Assembly: GCF_031501865.1 (NCBI RefSeq)
Contig: NZ_JARRCW010000002.1
Coordinates: forward strand, 62,001-126,000
Origin: Pseudovibrio sp. M1P-2-3
GTDB taxonomy: Bacteria > Pseudomonadota > Alphaproteobacteria > Rhizobiales > Stappiaceae
Reading direction: 5' to 3'
DNA length: 64,000 nucleotides
Positions 34,617-43,317 of this stretch are shown here, piece after piece. Both the position numbers and the translations under genes were made by a program. How positions within the stretch are numbered: the first letter of the stretch is position 1; every line of letters starts with the position of its first letter. Under the pieces are notes generated by a model. The model searched no databases, was not told the origin of the DNA, and saw only the letters and a list, made by a program, of their open reading frames with translations.

Positions 34617-35012
34617 ATGGGTACTGTGCACCTGATTATAGGTCTCTTTTGTGGGAGTTTGAAATTGTCTACACTGACAATAGGAAAATCAAATAGTAAA
34701 GCCCCCGAAAAGTACCTGTCTCACGTATGTGTGAAACTATTTCCGTTTTTCTTATCAGCCAACAGCCTAGATAGTATCTATAAATATTCAATTCGTAATA
34801 AATTACAAAAATATAGTATTATGTACTATCAGAAAAATATACTACTGTCCCTACAACATATTCATAACTATATATATATAATTATGAACTATTATATTAA
34901 TCATGCCAATGTATATATGATAGCACCTCTAATGCCCATACATGTTAAACTTAATGTCAATTTAAGTTACGTCAAGAACAATCCAAACCATGTTGAAGGT
35001 CATTTAGTATAA
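34617..35012 (+). CDS. doubtful AT-rich reading frame
   Basis: 131 codons with very low complexity (Ile/Asn/Tyr/Lys-rich) in a region that reaches roughly 80 percent A+T around 34,780-34,910. The composition argues against a real protein. In favour are a palindromic motif 10 bp before the ATG, as before other genes, and the stop overlapping the next ATG (TAATG). No ribosome binding site. It may instead be a long AT-rich leader for the 35012 gene that attracts a MucR- or H-NS-like silencer. Confidence 0.2.
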   Translation: MGTVHLIIGLFCGSLKLSTLTIGKSNSKAPEKYLSHVCVKLFPFFLSANSLDSIYKYSIRNKLQKYSIMYYQKNILLSLQHIHNYIYIIMNYYINHANVYMIAPLMPIHVKLNVNLSYVKNNPNHVEGHLV

Positions 35013-36064
35013 TGAAGCCAATATTGATCATCCACTTTTTGGCGCTTGTATTTTCCATGGCATCACCGGCCTCAGCTAATGAAGCTTGTCACCAAATACT
35101 CTCTAAGATTTTACAAAATTCAAGTTACTTCGGCACATATATGTTAGAAGTCCCTGGCAAGACTGATACTATTAAAGTCTATCGACACAGAGATGATGCT
35201 CGAATACTTGCCAGCTTTCACATGCAAGCAAGTAAGCCCCTTGTTGGAACTTCACGTGCCGATGTAATTGCAAACCTAACAAGAGAGAGTGAACACTCAC
35301 TTCAAGCACTCCAGCATAGTGGACGAAAAGTTCAATATACCATTACAGCCCAAGACCCAATAACCCTGACATGGCTAGAAACTAGGGAGCTTGCGAAGAT
35401 CGGTCCTGCTTATGTGGCCAAATCTACCTTGCGTTTTACCCCGCAATGCACACTTGTGGCTGACTATCTCTCACCAAGTGTCTTTCTTCTTCAGTCCCGA
35501 TGGCGTGAGCTCAGTAACCACATCGTAAACCTTGGACGCACAGCTCGACATATTGTAGTTCCGGATCTTACTCTAGTCCAAAACACTGCTCCTCAAGGGA
35601 TCATGTCTCTGGCAATTAATTTTGGTGTACCGTTCATGGCAGGCATCCTATTTGCTTTTGGTATAGCGACTTTTCGGCCTATCGAAAGCCTATCGACACT
35701 CGGCCGTCTTCTTTACATCGCTTTGCCAACCGCCGTCTGCCTTTACGCTTTAAAAATTCTGGATGCTGATGTTGTCAGTATACTCGAGCAACTGAGTATT
35801 CAACAAAATGTAGGCTTTCTTGCTTTGCTTATCTGGACTGTTCTACTGGCTATGATCTCATTATTGGCCGGGGAGAAGACTACCCTATTGTTTTTAACTA
35901 CGTCCATGGCCACAGGTCTGACACTCGTAACGGCAAACTTCCTGAACTGGACACCTGCTAACGTCAATTTTAACATGATTGGTATCCTTCTATTGGTATC
36001 GGGTTGTACAATCCTGTTTGCGTGGCTTTCCGATTTTAAGATAACCTCAAAATTAAAGAGATAA
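35012..36064 (+). CDS. secreted/polytopic hypothetical protein
   Basis: 350 residues with a signal peptide (cleavage near PASA-N). A periplasmic domain of about 165 residues has two cysteines (AC...QC) that could pair. Then come about five membrane helices (about 195-345), e.g. FGVPFMAGILFAFGIATF and LALLIWTVLLAMISLLAG. The layout of a periplasmic sensor domain on a membrane bundle resembles accessory or signalling proteins, but no family was recognised. It is followed at 15 bp by the DnaJ-like gene. Confidence 0.6.
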   Translation: MKPILIIHFLALVFSMASPASANEACHQILSKILQNSSYFGTYMLEVPGKTDTIKVYRHRDDARILASFHMQASKPLVGTSRADVIANLTRESEHSLQALQHSGRKVQYTITAQDPITLTWLETRELAKIGPAYVAKSTLRFTPQCTLVADYLSPSVFLLQSRWRELSNHIVNLGRTARHIVVPDLTLVQNTAPQGIMSLAINFGVPFMAGILFAFGIATFRPIESLSTLGRLLYIALPTAVCLYALKILDADVVSILEQLSIQQNVGFLALLIWTVLLAMISLLAGEKTTLLFLTTSMATGLTLVTANFLNWTPANVNFNMIGILLLVSGCTILFAWLSDFKITSKLKR

Positions 36065-36078
36065 AATAGGGTTTAACA

Positions 36079-36891
36079 ATGAGTGTCTTTAGTACACTAG
36101 GGTTGCCAAGTACTGCATCTGAAGCTGACGTTAAAAAAAGCTTCAAAGCCTTGGCGAGAGCCATACATCCCGATAGTTCTACTGGAACTCATCATTGCTC
36201 TGTAGACTTCACACGCTTAGTAGATGCCAAAAACACCGCTCTGCAGCTCATTAGAGCGCACTCCCTACAAAGTGCACTGATCACATATCGTATACCACTC
36301 GATCTTGCCCTTAATGGAGGGCCGCTCAATATAATTGAAGATACAATTGCGTGCGGGCATTGCGACCAACGAGGGTACATACCTTTGAAAGAGCTCCAGC
36401 CGTGTACAGAGTGTAAAGGTAGCGGTCGTGGTACTCCACAATATCATGGCTCCATTACCGTAGACACAAACTGTCTAATTTGTCAGGGAAACGGTGAGAC
36501 AAAAACCATACCATGCCAATCATGTCACACAAAAGGAACCTTACGCGATATAGAGGTCTATCTAGACATCCCAAAACTATGCGCTGACAATGAATTCATA
36601 TTTGGTGATGGGTTAATTAATCACAAACCAGCATGTATCGGGGTCCATATTAACATTATCCCCTGCGACCATGTAGAAATCAGAGACATGGATATATTTG
36701 TCACCAAACAAGTATCACACTCCTTCCTACGTCAAGGTGGCAAACTACCAATTGTACTACCTGATAGAACAAAAGCGTTTCTTAACATAAAGCCAAACAG
36801 CGTAAGCCCAATCAGATTCAAAATTGCTCAAAAAGGATTGCACCGGCAACACCAATTTGGTGACTGTTATTACATGGTGACGTCTGCGTGA
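36079..36891 (+). CDS. reduced DnaJ-like co-chaperone
   Basis: 270 residues (DnaJ is about 375). J domain with the essential HPD at 30-32 (ARAIHPDSS). Instead of the Gly/Phe-rich linker there is a short spacer, then four CxxC pairs of the zinc-binding domain (C92/C95, C109/C112, C132/C135, C146/C149). The remainder is a shortened substrate-binding region. It should stimulate an Hsp70 partner. As an element-encoded J protein next to a membrane protein it could service assembly or a substrate of the transfer machine. Confidence 0.8.
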   Translation: MSVFSTLGLPSTASEADVKKSFKALARAIHPDSSTGTHHCSVDFTRLVDAKNTALQLIRAHSLQSALITYRIPLDLALNGGPLNIIEDTIACGHCDQRGYIPLKELQPCTECKGSGRGTPQYHGSITVDTNCLICQGNGETKTIPCQSCHTKGTLRDIEVYLDIPKLCADNEFIFGDGLINHKPACIGVHINIIPCDHVEIRDMDIFVTKQVSHSFLRQGGKLPIVLPDRTKAFLNIKPNSVSPIRFKIAQKGLHRQHQFGDCYYMVTSA

Positions 36892-36991
36892 TCCATAAAA
36901 TAATCGCTCTATTAAGAGCCTAAATCTAGCTCAAAGAACACTTGAGTTGACTTGTCCCAGCCAGGAAGGGCGAGGAATTAAAGAACAATTG

Positions 36992-38062
36992 TTAAAACCG
37001 CCGATGATCACTCTTATATTCCGTCATATTCTGTGAGTTATAAAGTTCCATTTGAGAATAGCCTTGAATGAGCTGGCGTAAATGCGTTTCACGGCGTTGA
37101 GCCAAGCTGGCAAAGCGAAAAATCTCGCCATTTGTCAGGAGTGGCTTTCCATTTGGGATAGGGACCGCCTTTACATTCATGGGTATGATAGATTTGCCTC
37201 TAGCACCACATATTTGTGTTCGCAGGCTAACTGGATGTAACGAAGAGACTTTTTTGGAAATTGGTGCCCTGTAAGGGGCATAGGTTCCATCAAAAGCGCT
37301 GTCTAGCATTTGGACAGTCTCTTTATATCGTTCCTTTTTACTTATCCCACCTAGCATTACACTTAAAAAAGCATGCTTCCCTCTTCGGGCAGCAGCTATA
37401 AGGTTATATCCAGAAGAACAGGTGTATCCTGTTTTAAGGCCAATCGCCCCAGTATAAGTGTATAAAAGGGGATTGGTGTTGCGTAGTGTCTTCCCATTAT
37501 ACTGCAGCTCTTTAATAGAAAATAAATACATATATTCTGGGAACTCCATCAAGACTTTCCTTGATAATAGAGCCATCTCTCGTGCGGTCGTGACTTGATT
37601 TGTTGCAGGAAGGCCATGGGGCGTCATAAAGTGAGTTGAAGACAGCCCCATAGCTGCAGCCGTTGTATTCATACGCTCAATAAACGAGGGTAGATCACCA
37701 CTTAGGTGCTCTCCAATCGCAACAGCCACATCATTTGCACTTCTTGTCAAGAGAAGGCGTAGGGCACTCTCCAACGGTAATCCATACCCTGCAGGAAGGC
37801 CTATCTTACTTGCAGGTTGTTCAGCAGCCAACTTACTGAATATGACCAGCCCGTTTGCATTTTTCTTGCCAGATTTTATATCTGATAGAGCCAAATAAGC
37901 GGTCATTATCTTAGTTAAGGATGCAGGATACCAACTTTCATCAATCCGCTCGCCCGATAAAATCTCCCCAGTATTGAGGTCCATGATTAGTTTGGGCCCT
38001 GCATTTGCTTTGGAAGCACAAAATAAAGCAATCACGCAAAATGCAAACAAACGAAACCACAT
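36992..38062 (-). CDS. D-alanyl-D-alanine carboxypeptidase (PBP5/6-type)
   Basis: 356 residues with a signal peptide (mature from about residue 22). The three active-site motifs are present: S48-L-T-K51 (LTKIMTAYLAL), S108-A-N110 and K210-T-G212. A C-terminal domain follows to about 356, shorter than in E. coli DacA, with no obvious amphipathic membrane anchor. It trims the terminal D-Ala of stem peptides and so limits cross-linking. Third wall enzyme of the element; two motif copies lie upstream. Confidence 0.92.
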   Translation of the reverse strand: MWFRLFAFCVIALFCASKANAGPKLIMDLNTGEILSGERIDESWYPASLTKIMTAYLALSDIKSGKKNANGLVIFSKLAAEQPASKIGLPAGYGLPLESALRLLLTRSANDVAVAIGEHLSGDLPSFIERMNTTAAAMGLSSTHFMTPHGLPATNQVTTAREMALLSRKVLMEFPEYMYLFSIKELQYNGKTLRNTNPLLYTYTGAIGLKTGYTCSSGYNLIAAARRGKHAFLSVMLGGISKKERYKETVQMLDSAFDGTYAPYRAPISKKVSSLHPVSLRTQICGARGKSIIPMNVKAVPIPNGKPLLTNGEIFRFASLAQRRETHLRQLIQGYSQMELYNSQNMTEYKSDHRRF

Positions 38063-38128
38063 GAAACTGCCAGTCCTACTCTACTATCGACGTGATTATC
38101 TATAATATTTTATCCTTTCTTTATCCAT

Positions 38129-38154
38129 AAAAAAACCTCCCTAGAAGGGAGGTT
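38129..38154 (-). terminator. rho-independent terminator on the minus strand
   Basis: AACCTCCCT (38134-38142) pairs with AGGGAGGTT (38146-38154), loop AGA. On the minus strand the stem is followed by T7. It ends the dotD-to-38287 operon before the carboxypeptidase gene. TTATCCTTTCTTTATCC at 38110-38126 then precedes the carboxypeptidase start, and TTATCCTAT lies at 38267-38275. Confidence 0.85.
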
Positions 38155-38286
38155 AAGTTCGCCAAACATCAGAATATCATCTCGCCAGATAGCGGGCACA
38201 TACTGATAAGATAGCCTTCGGGGAAAATGAAAGCAATCTTTAACAATCATCCTTTTAGATAATATTTTATCCTATGTCAATTAAAA

Positions 38287-39207
38287 TTAAGGCTCTAGAC
38301 CAAAAGATAACATATCATCCTCTGTCTCTATATCGCCTCCACCTGGCAGTGGAATTTTAACTGAATTACCAAGCCCGATCCATGTACCGTCTTCAGGAAT
38401 GGTGGGTATACCATTTCCTTGTTTATATTTGTCAACGACAGAAGATGGTAAGTGTATGATCCGGTTTGGTGTATCGTAATCCTGTACTGGTTTTACAAAA
38501 CCGCTTTCAACTAAAAAATCAAGAAGCTTGCGTGAATAGTGAGGGAAATCCGCGGTTGTAAGGTCCGGTTTACCTTCCGCTTCATCAAAGAAGGATATCA
38601 GATCCAATCTCTCTGCTTCACTAAGCTTTGCTGCCTTAATTTTGTCTTTGAATTGTTCAACTGGTATGAGCGAATCAGGGGACTTTGCAGGGGGAGCAGA
38701 GATAACCCCGGCGAGGTTCAGCCCCAAATTCATTTCGCTGTTATCTTGAGTTGGGAGACTATACTGCTCTATCTGTTGGCTCGACATAGCTTGAGGAAAT
38801 ATCGGCCCTTCGTGAGTTCCAACTCCTGATTTTAGATAGAAAACCCCTCCTAGCATTAACCCCGCTCCTATCACTAGTGCTATAAATGGATCAACAGTAC
38901 GTGCACGATAGGATATGGCTTTATAGTTCCTTTTTGGGGGAGCTGGCATGGAGAGGGAAGGGCCACGATCGTATACGATGCTGCCGCAAATTTCTAGATA
39001 CAGTTTTGCAACTTCATCAAGTCGCCCCTCAAAAACGACGACTTTGGTCTCCTTTTCCGAATTAGAAAGCGTTGTTGCATCGTCACAATAGAGGATAAAC
39101 GATGTCTCACTTTCACTCATCCAAAAACGTTTTACCTGGCCATCTACCAATACCGTGCATCCTTTATCTGCAAAGTATGGTGATGTTCTGTTATCCATAT
39201 TCATCAT
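38287..39207 (-). CDS. hypothetical membrane protein after DotM
   Basis: About 306 residues from the ATG at 39207, which has AAAGG at 5 nt; the frame is open further (to 39243) but overlaps dotM. Layout: cytoplasmic N-terminal domain (1-90), one membrane helix (about 107-126, VDPFIALVIGAGLMLGGVFY), then a periplasmic or linker region with Pro-rich parts and a helical domain with AERLDLISFFDEAEG. The end is glycine-rich and acidic. It takes the slot after the DotM gene, where coupling-complex accessory genes lie in other systems. Family unknown. Confidence 0.6.
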   Translation of the reverse strand: MMNMDNRTSPYFADKGCTVLVDGQVKRFWMSESETSFILYCDDATTLSNSEKETKVVVFEGRLDEVAKLYLEICGSIVYDRGPSLSMPAPPKRNYKAISYRARTVDPFIALVIGAGLMLGGVFYLKSGVGTHEGPIFPQAMSSQQIEQYSLPTQDNSEMNLGLNLAGVISAPPAKSPDSLIPVEQFKDKIKAAKLSEAERLDLISFFDEAEGKPDLTTADFPHYSRKLLDFLVESGFVKPVQDYDTPNRIIHLPSSVVDKYKQGNGIPTIPEDGTWIGLGNSVKIPLPGGGDIETEDDMLSFGLEP

Positions 39208-39226
39208 AGGAACCTTTGAAACTTTA

Positions 39227-40381
39227 TCACAACAACAAATCATCCGGGTCTTTTGGCGTATTAAAATACGCCTCTAAATCCACAATCCCCTCGCGGGCCA
39301 TAACAAACTCTAGCCCATCCACCGCTCCGTCTACTTTTGCATCAACAATTGCCCTCCCAACGGCTGTTTCCGCTTTAAAGTGACTTACAATTCCGGCAGC
39401 CTCAATATGGTAAGTAGGACGCCCATCATTATTGAGGACATAAAACAAGGTTCGGTCATACCACTTAGTCCATAAGAACTCTGAACTTGGAATAAGAGAA
39501 ACCTTCGTCTTTGCCCGTCTTGCAAATCCCATAACAACAGTATGCTCATAGGCATGGTACTTGCCGATTTTTTTCAAAAGCTTACGTATGCGTTCATCAG
39601 AGCTATATGTATTGATGAGACGCTTCATTTCCGCCTCTCCAGAGTTTTGCAATGCGCACGCAACACTCAGCTTCTGCCTTTCACATAAGGCATCTGGATG
39701 ACGTATTAGATGCAAAATATGGAGGATCAGCACAACTTTTGTCGTCAATGGCGCTTCATCAAATCCACGCCAGCGGGCTCCTAACTGGTGTGTAAACGCA
39801 CCGATGGCTACGCTTTGATCAAGAACGCCATCTTTTAATGGGACAGAGTTATCTCTCATCCATTCCATTGGGGTTTTCTGTTGTGCCACTTTTGCGCCCA
39901 AGCCCTCTGGTTCAAACTTTAAACTGCTTGTCGCAACTTTCCAATGTTTAGCCTGGTAATCTGCAAGGCTTTCTTGGCCATTAGTCGTCCCGGCCAGATT
40001 AAATCTTCTGGCATATCGCCCCCCCGGCATCTTTAGATAAACCCAGACCGCCATAAATAGAATACAAGGTGCATAAACCCATCTGGTGATGCTTCCAACG
40101 CTTTGACGAACAAATGAGTACTCACGCCACGAGACATCTTGCCCAGCAGATTGCCGACCATCAAAGACACTTTCTATGAAATCAAGAACGGACGTGCCAC
40201 GCTCACCTAAACCACGAACTGAATCAATAATTTGTACTGATACCCAATCCAACGCAAAGGTTGGATATATGATCACTGAACGAGCGTATTGCCAAAAGAA
40301 CCACCCACCGGCTATGACGGCAATTAGAATTGCAATCACAACAACTTCCGTTTGGTCTCCCCCATCCTTCCCTTCAGCCAT
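39227..40381 (-). CDS. dotM: DotM/IcmP (TrbA)-type coupling-complex protein
   Basis: 384 residues. Two membrane helices (about 13-33 and 100-117), then the cytoplasmic DotM domain with its most conserved run KYHAYEHTVVMGFARRAK, SSEFLWTKWYDRTLFY and GRPTYHIEAAGIVSHFKAE. In Legionella DotM, DotL and DotN form the receptor for effector proteins; in IncI plasmids the homologue is TrbA. Here it follows a ParM/ParR pair in one operon. No DotL homologue is seen in the window. Confidence 0.9.
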   Translation of the reverse strand: MAEGKDGGDQTEVVVIAILIAVIAGGWFFWQYARSVIIYPTFALDWVSVQIIDSVRGLGERGTSVLDFIESVFDGRQSAGQDVSWREYSFVRQSVGSITRWVYAPCILFMAVWVYLKMPGGRYARRFNLAGTTNGQESLADYQAKHWKVATSSLKFEPEGLGAKVAQQKTPMEWMRDNSVPLKDGVLDQSVAIGAFTHQLGARWRGFDEAPLTTKVVLILHILHLIRHPDALCERQKLSVACALQNSGEAEMKRLINTYSSDERIRKLLKKIGKYHAYEHTVVMGFARRAKTKVSLIPSSEFLWTKWYDRTLFYVLNNDGRPTYHIEAAGIVSHFKAETAVGRAIVDAKVDGAVDGLEFVMAREGIVDLEAYFNTPKDPDDLLL

Positions 40382-40387
40382 TATACC

Positions 40388-40768
40388 TCACATCAAGTTT
40401 CCAAGTTTCTGCACTTTTGCAGGAACTGATCCAACTTTAGTCGGTTCTGTTTCTGCACTTATCCTATCATTTTGTGCATAGACAACAGGGGCCGGAGCCA
40501 TTGGCTGAGGCTCTGGATTTGGAGCACTCGTTCGAATAGGAGCCTTTGGCCTGGACTTTGGCTTTGACCTTGTTAGGTTGCATTCATTCAGTATATCTTG
40601 GGGTAAATCGCCTTGTTCAACCAGCTTATCTATTCCAGCGTCAATGATCTTGCGAAACACAACTTGTGGCCTGTCATGTTTTTTTGCCGCAGCCCAAACC
40701 GCAATAGTCCTTTGGTCTGCAGGAAGATCAGGATTTAGGTAAATCTGTACCTTTACCGAAGCGGCCAT
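40388..40768 (-). CDS. ParR/StbB-like partner of the actin-like ATPase
   Basis: 126 residues. N-terminal 50 residues look like a ribbon-helix-helix or short helical DNA-binding unit (KVQIYLNPDLPADQRTIAVW, then RPQVVFRKIIDAGIDKLVEQG). The rest is a Pro/Lys-rich tail, as in many ParR/StbB adaptors, whose C-terminus contacts the ParM filament. It lies 2 bp after the ParM-like gene, the order of parMR operons. No direct DNA repeats (parC) were found near 41.8 kb, so the centromere may be elsewhere. Confidence 0.6.
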   Translation of the reverse strand: MAASVKVQIYLNPDLPADQRTIAVWAAAKKHDRPQVVFRKIIDAGIDKLVEQGDLPQDILNECNLTRSKPKSRPKAPIRTSAPNPEPQPMAPAPVVYAQNDRISAETEPTKVGSVPAKVQKLGNLM

Positions 40769-40770
40769 GT

Positions 40771-41802
40771 TTAAACACTCTCATCCTCTGTTTCCCTCGC
40801 CTGATACATGGCATACTTGTAAAGACCGCGAACATTTGAGTATTCAGGATCGGCTTCAACTGTCCCGTTTTGTTTATAGGCTTCCACGATCTCCCGAAAT
40901 AATGCACTGCCCCCACCAACAAACAGAACCTTTTTAAAACTGGCCCCTGAGCCAAGATTTCGTTGGATTGCCTGTCCAATCTGGCTTTGCTGCATTCTAA
41001 CCGCCTCAGTTACCTCCTTGGTAACATCCTGGCTTTTACCCCACAAATCGATCCGGTTGTTGCGTACTGCTGCGTTCAAAACCGCTAGGGAAAAGTCATC
41101 TTCAATATCAAACTTCTTGCGCAACTGGTTCTGCAAGGCTTCATAAACACTGAGAACTCCTTTGTTAATGGATCCGGATCTGGCATGGTCAATATGTTCG
41201 CCAGAGACAACAGTGGCGATATCTGTGGTACGCCCGCCAATATCCACCACAGCCACATCTCCCTTCAGATCAACCTTTGGCTTAAATTGATCATCCAAAG
41301 CATAATCCACCCATGCGGCAACGGCTTGACAGCCCACCTGTACTTCATTGATTTGTGCAATCTCTACTTCTTTATTGGCAGGGGTAATTGCTTGGCTGAG
41401 GTTACCAACTTTTCGTGCAATTAATTCATCGTTGCGTTCTGCATCTTTAAAATAGTTGGCAACTGGAAGTCCTGAAATAACATTAACTTTTTGTCCTCCA
41501 AAACCTGCGCTAATCAAGGCATGGTTGACAAGCACCCTATTGTTTGTCGAATAATGAAATTCATTAAACTCTGTCGAGACACTTGGAATGTTATCAGATA
41601 CCGTATAAGGGCCGTTTTCGGTTTCATACATTCCAATCATACCTCCACCTCCAATGGCGCCCAATCCAAATCTGCCTTGGCGGACAGTTGATCGAATACA
41701 CATTTTAACTTCTTGGCCATCAGGTAGAAAACCATAAACTTTTGTCTGAGCATACCCATCATCTACCGCGATCACCGGGCAGTTTTTATCTTCGAATTGC
41801 AT
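40771..41802 (-). CDS. ParM/StbA-family actin-like ATPase
   Basis: 343 residues. Actin-fold nucleotide motifs: phosphate-1 IAVDDGYAQTKV (about 11-22), phosphate-2 VAVVDIGGRTTDIATV (about 183-198, Asp187) and the adenosine motif KKVLFVGGGSALF (about 297-309). StbA/ParM filaments push plasmid copies apart before division. It has a good start (AAAGGATAA before ATG). It is embedded between IcmT and DotM in the same operon, unusual for a segregation gene, which suggests that transfer and segregation are jointly controlled. Confidence 0.88.
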   Translation of the reverse strand: MQFEDKNCPVIAVDDGYAQTKVYGFLPDGQEVKMCIRSTVRQGRFGLGAIGGGGMIGMYETENGPYTVSDNIPSVSTEFNEFHYSTNNRVLVNHALISAGFGGQKVNVISGLPVANYFKDAERNDELIARKVGNLSQAITPANKEVEIAQINEVQVGCQAVAAWVDYALDDQFKPKVDLKGDVAVVDIGGRTTDIATVVSGEHIDHARSGSINKGVLSVYEALQNQLRKKFDIEDDFSLAVLNAAVRNNRIDLWGKSQDVTKEVTEAVRMQQSQIGQAIQRNLGSGASFKKVLFVGGGSALFREIVEAYKQNGTVEADPEYSNVRGLYKYAMYQARETEDESV

Positions 41803-41812
41803 CTTTTATCCT

Positions 41813-42142
41813 TTAATTATCCATAGAAATTGGTTTGAGATTGATTGGTTCTGACTTAGGTTGATATTGACTTGTATACCCAAAATCAGCGAATTCACGG
41901 CGCATATGATAGGGCACCGGATAACGGTGCCTGCCTGTAAAAAAACACCTGATAGATCTTAGTGTTCCCATCACTCCAAGCCCTATATGTTCAGCGTACC
42001 AACCGAAACCCAGAGCAAGAATATCAATTGTGATGGTGAACCAATTTATAGAAAACAAGCTCAGTGCTATAACCAAACCAATGCGAACATCAAACACAAA
42101 AAACTTGGGAGTTTTGTAAGTATACTGCCAGTTTGCCATCAC
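41813..42142 (-). CDS. icmT: IcmT-type T4BSS inner-membrane protein
   Basis: 109 residues. N-terminal W-Q-Y-T-Y-K-T-P-K-F-F-x-x-D motif (W5 to D18), then two membrane helices (about 20-36 and 38-60). The family's basic patch GRHRYPVPYHMRREFADFG follows. IcmT (IncI TraK-like) is required for pore function in Legionella. Ten bp downstream begins parM, eight bp upstream ends dotB. Confidence 0.85.
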   Translation of the reverse strand: MMANWQYTYKTPKFFVFDVRIGLVIALSLFSINWFTITIDILALGFGWYAEHIGLGVMGTLRSIRCFFTGRHRYPVPYHMRREFADFGYTSQYQPKSEPINLKPISMDN

Positions 42143-42149
42143 TTCTCAC

Positions 42150-43304
42150 TTATACAGACGCAATAAACTCGAAAGTTTGCGGCGTAATCCTGCCTTGCTG
42201 TAACAGCTTCCGTCCGCTGTCAATCATTGTCTGCCCCCGTCCACGGCGCTCCAAAAGCAAACTCCTAGCATGTGCCGGCCATGCCCCATAATCAATCGCA
42301 GTAAATGAATCTCTCACTTGCCGATCAAACACTAAATATTCGCGGCACCCAACTTGTCCCCCTCCTTTGCGCGGAACCAAGATCTGACAGACAACCATCC
42401 GCAGAGTGCTTAAGATTGAGTGTGCGTTTGCACGCTGGCTGGCATATGGAAACAGGTTGATTGCTCTTGAGAGCGTATCTGCCACTGATGTCGTGTGGAG
42501 TGTGGAGATCAACAGGTGACCGGTTTGCGCGATACTAACGGCTGCCTGCATGGTTTCCGTATCGCGGGTCTCACCTAAATTCACGATAGTTGGACAGCGG
42601 CGCATACCATTCCGGACACAGTAAGCAAACTCACTCTCACCACTCCCTTCTCTGGGTTTTATATGCTTGCCCGCATGAGATTGGAAGACAATCGAATTGG
42701 GCATCTCCACCTCATCGTACACATATTCAATGGGGCTCGAATACTCCAAAACTTTCTCATGAGCTTCAGGGTCCTCAAGGCGATCCTTCAATAAAGAGGC
42801 CACTAAGGTAGACTTCCCCGACCCAGTTGGTCCAGTTACCCAAATCATTCCATTTAAGGGGCGAAAATTATTGATGATGTCTTCTTCAATTTCCAAGTCC
42901 GAAAGATCCGGAGGGGACCCTGGAAGGGAACGTAATGTGATTTGAATACCATCGCCATCCCCTGATCGGCCACCAGAAATGTTCACCCTGAACCGCAACC
43001 TCCTATAACGATCTAGATTGATGTTATAGGAGGGATCAAGGTCTTTACCTGAACTAACCTCACCGACTGCATTCGCCCCATAAAGATCACGCGCCATCTG
43101 GTTAATTTGATCACTGTTTAGAGGAAAATTTGTTATGGGCCAGAGCTTGCCACCGATATGTCCGACTGCCGGCAGCTCAGGCTGCAGTGTTATATCTGAC
43201 GCTTTATGTTCAGATGCCCATATTAGCAACTCACGAAGAAATTTGTCACCGCTGTTATAATAGCCTGGATATTTAGACCCATCGTGGCCACTTGAAAAAC
43301 CCAC
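42150..43304 (-). CDS. dotB: DotB/TraJ-type secretion ATPase
   Basis: 384 residues, starting at GTG with GGAAGGA upstream. PilT/VirB11-like fold: N-terminal domain (about 20-140), Walker A GPTGSGKST at 158-166, Asp box LEYSSPIEYVYDE, Walker B-like region IVNLGETRDTETMQAAV and the His box GHLLISTLHTTS. It powers assembly or transport from the cytoplasmic face. Full length and intact. Only ATPase of the transfer machine found in the window. Confidence 0.93.
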   Translation of the reverse strand: MGFSSGHDGSKYPGYYNSGDKFLRELLIWASEHKASDITLQPELPAVGHIGGKLWPITNFPLNSDQINQMARDLYGANAVGEVSSGKDLDPSYNINLDRYRRLRFRVNISGGRSGDGDGIQITLRSLPGSPPDLSDLEIEEDIINNFRPLNGMIWVTGPTGSGKSTLVASLLKDRLEDPEAHEKVLEYSSPIEYVYDEVEMPNSIVFQSHAGKHIKPREGSGESEFAYCVRNGMRRCPTIVNLGETRDTETMQAAVSIAQTGHLLISTLHTTSVADTLSRAINLFPYASQRANAHSILSTLRMVVCQILVPRKGGGQVGCREYLVFDRQVRDSFTAIDYGAWPAHARSLLLERRGRGQTMIDSGRKLLQQGRITPQTFEFIASV

Positions 43305-43317
43305 GTTTATCCTTCCC

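Noticed and set aside
40771-41802. Hsp70/DnaK-like chaperone.
   Set aside because: The actin-fold motifs are shared, but size (343 residues), lack of a substrate-binding domain and a ParR-like partner support ParM/StbA.
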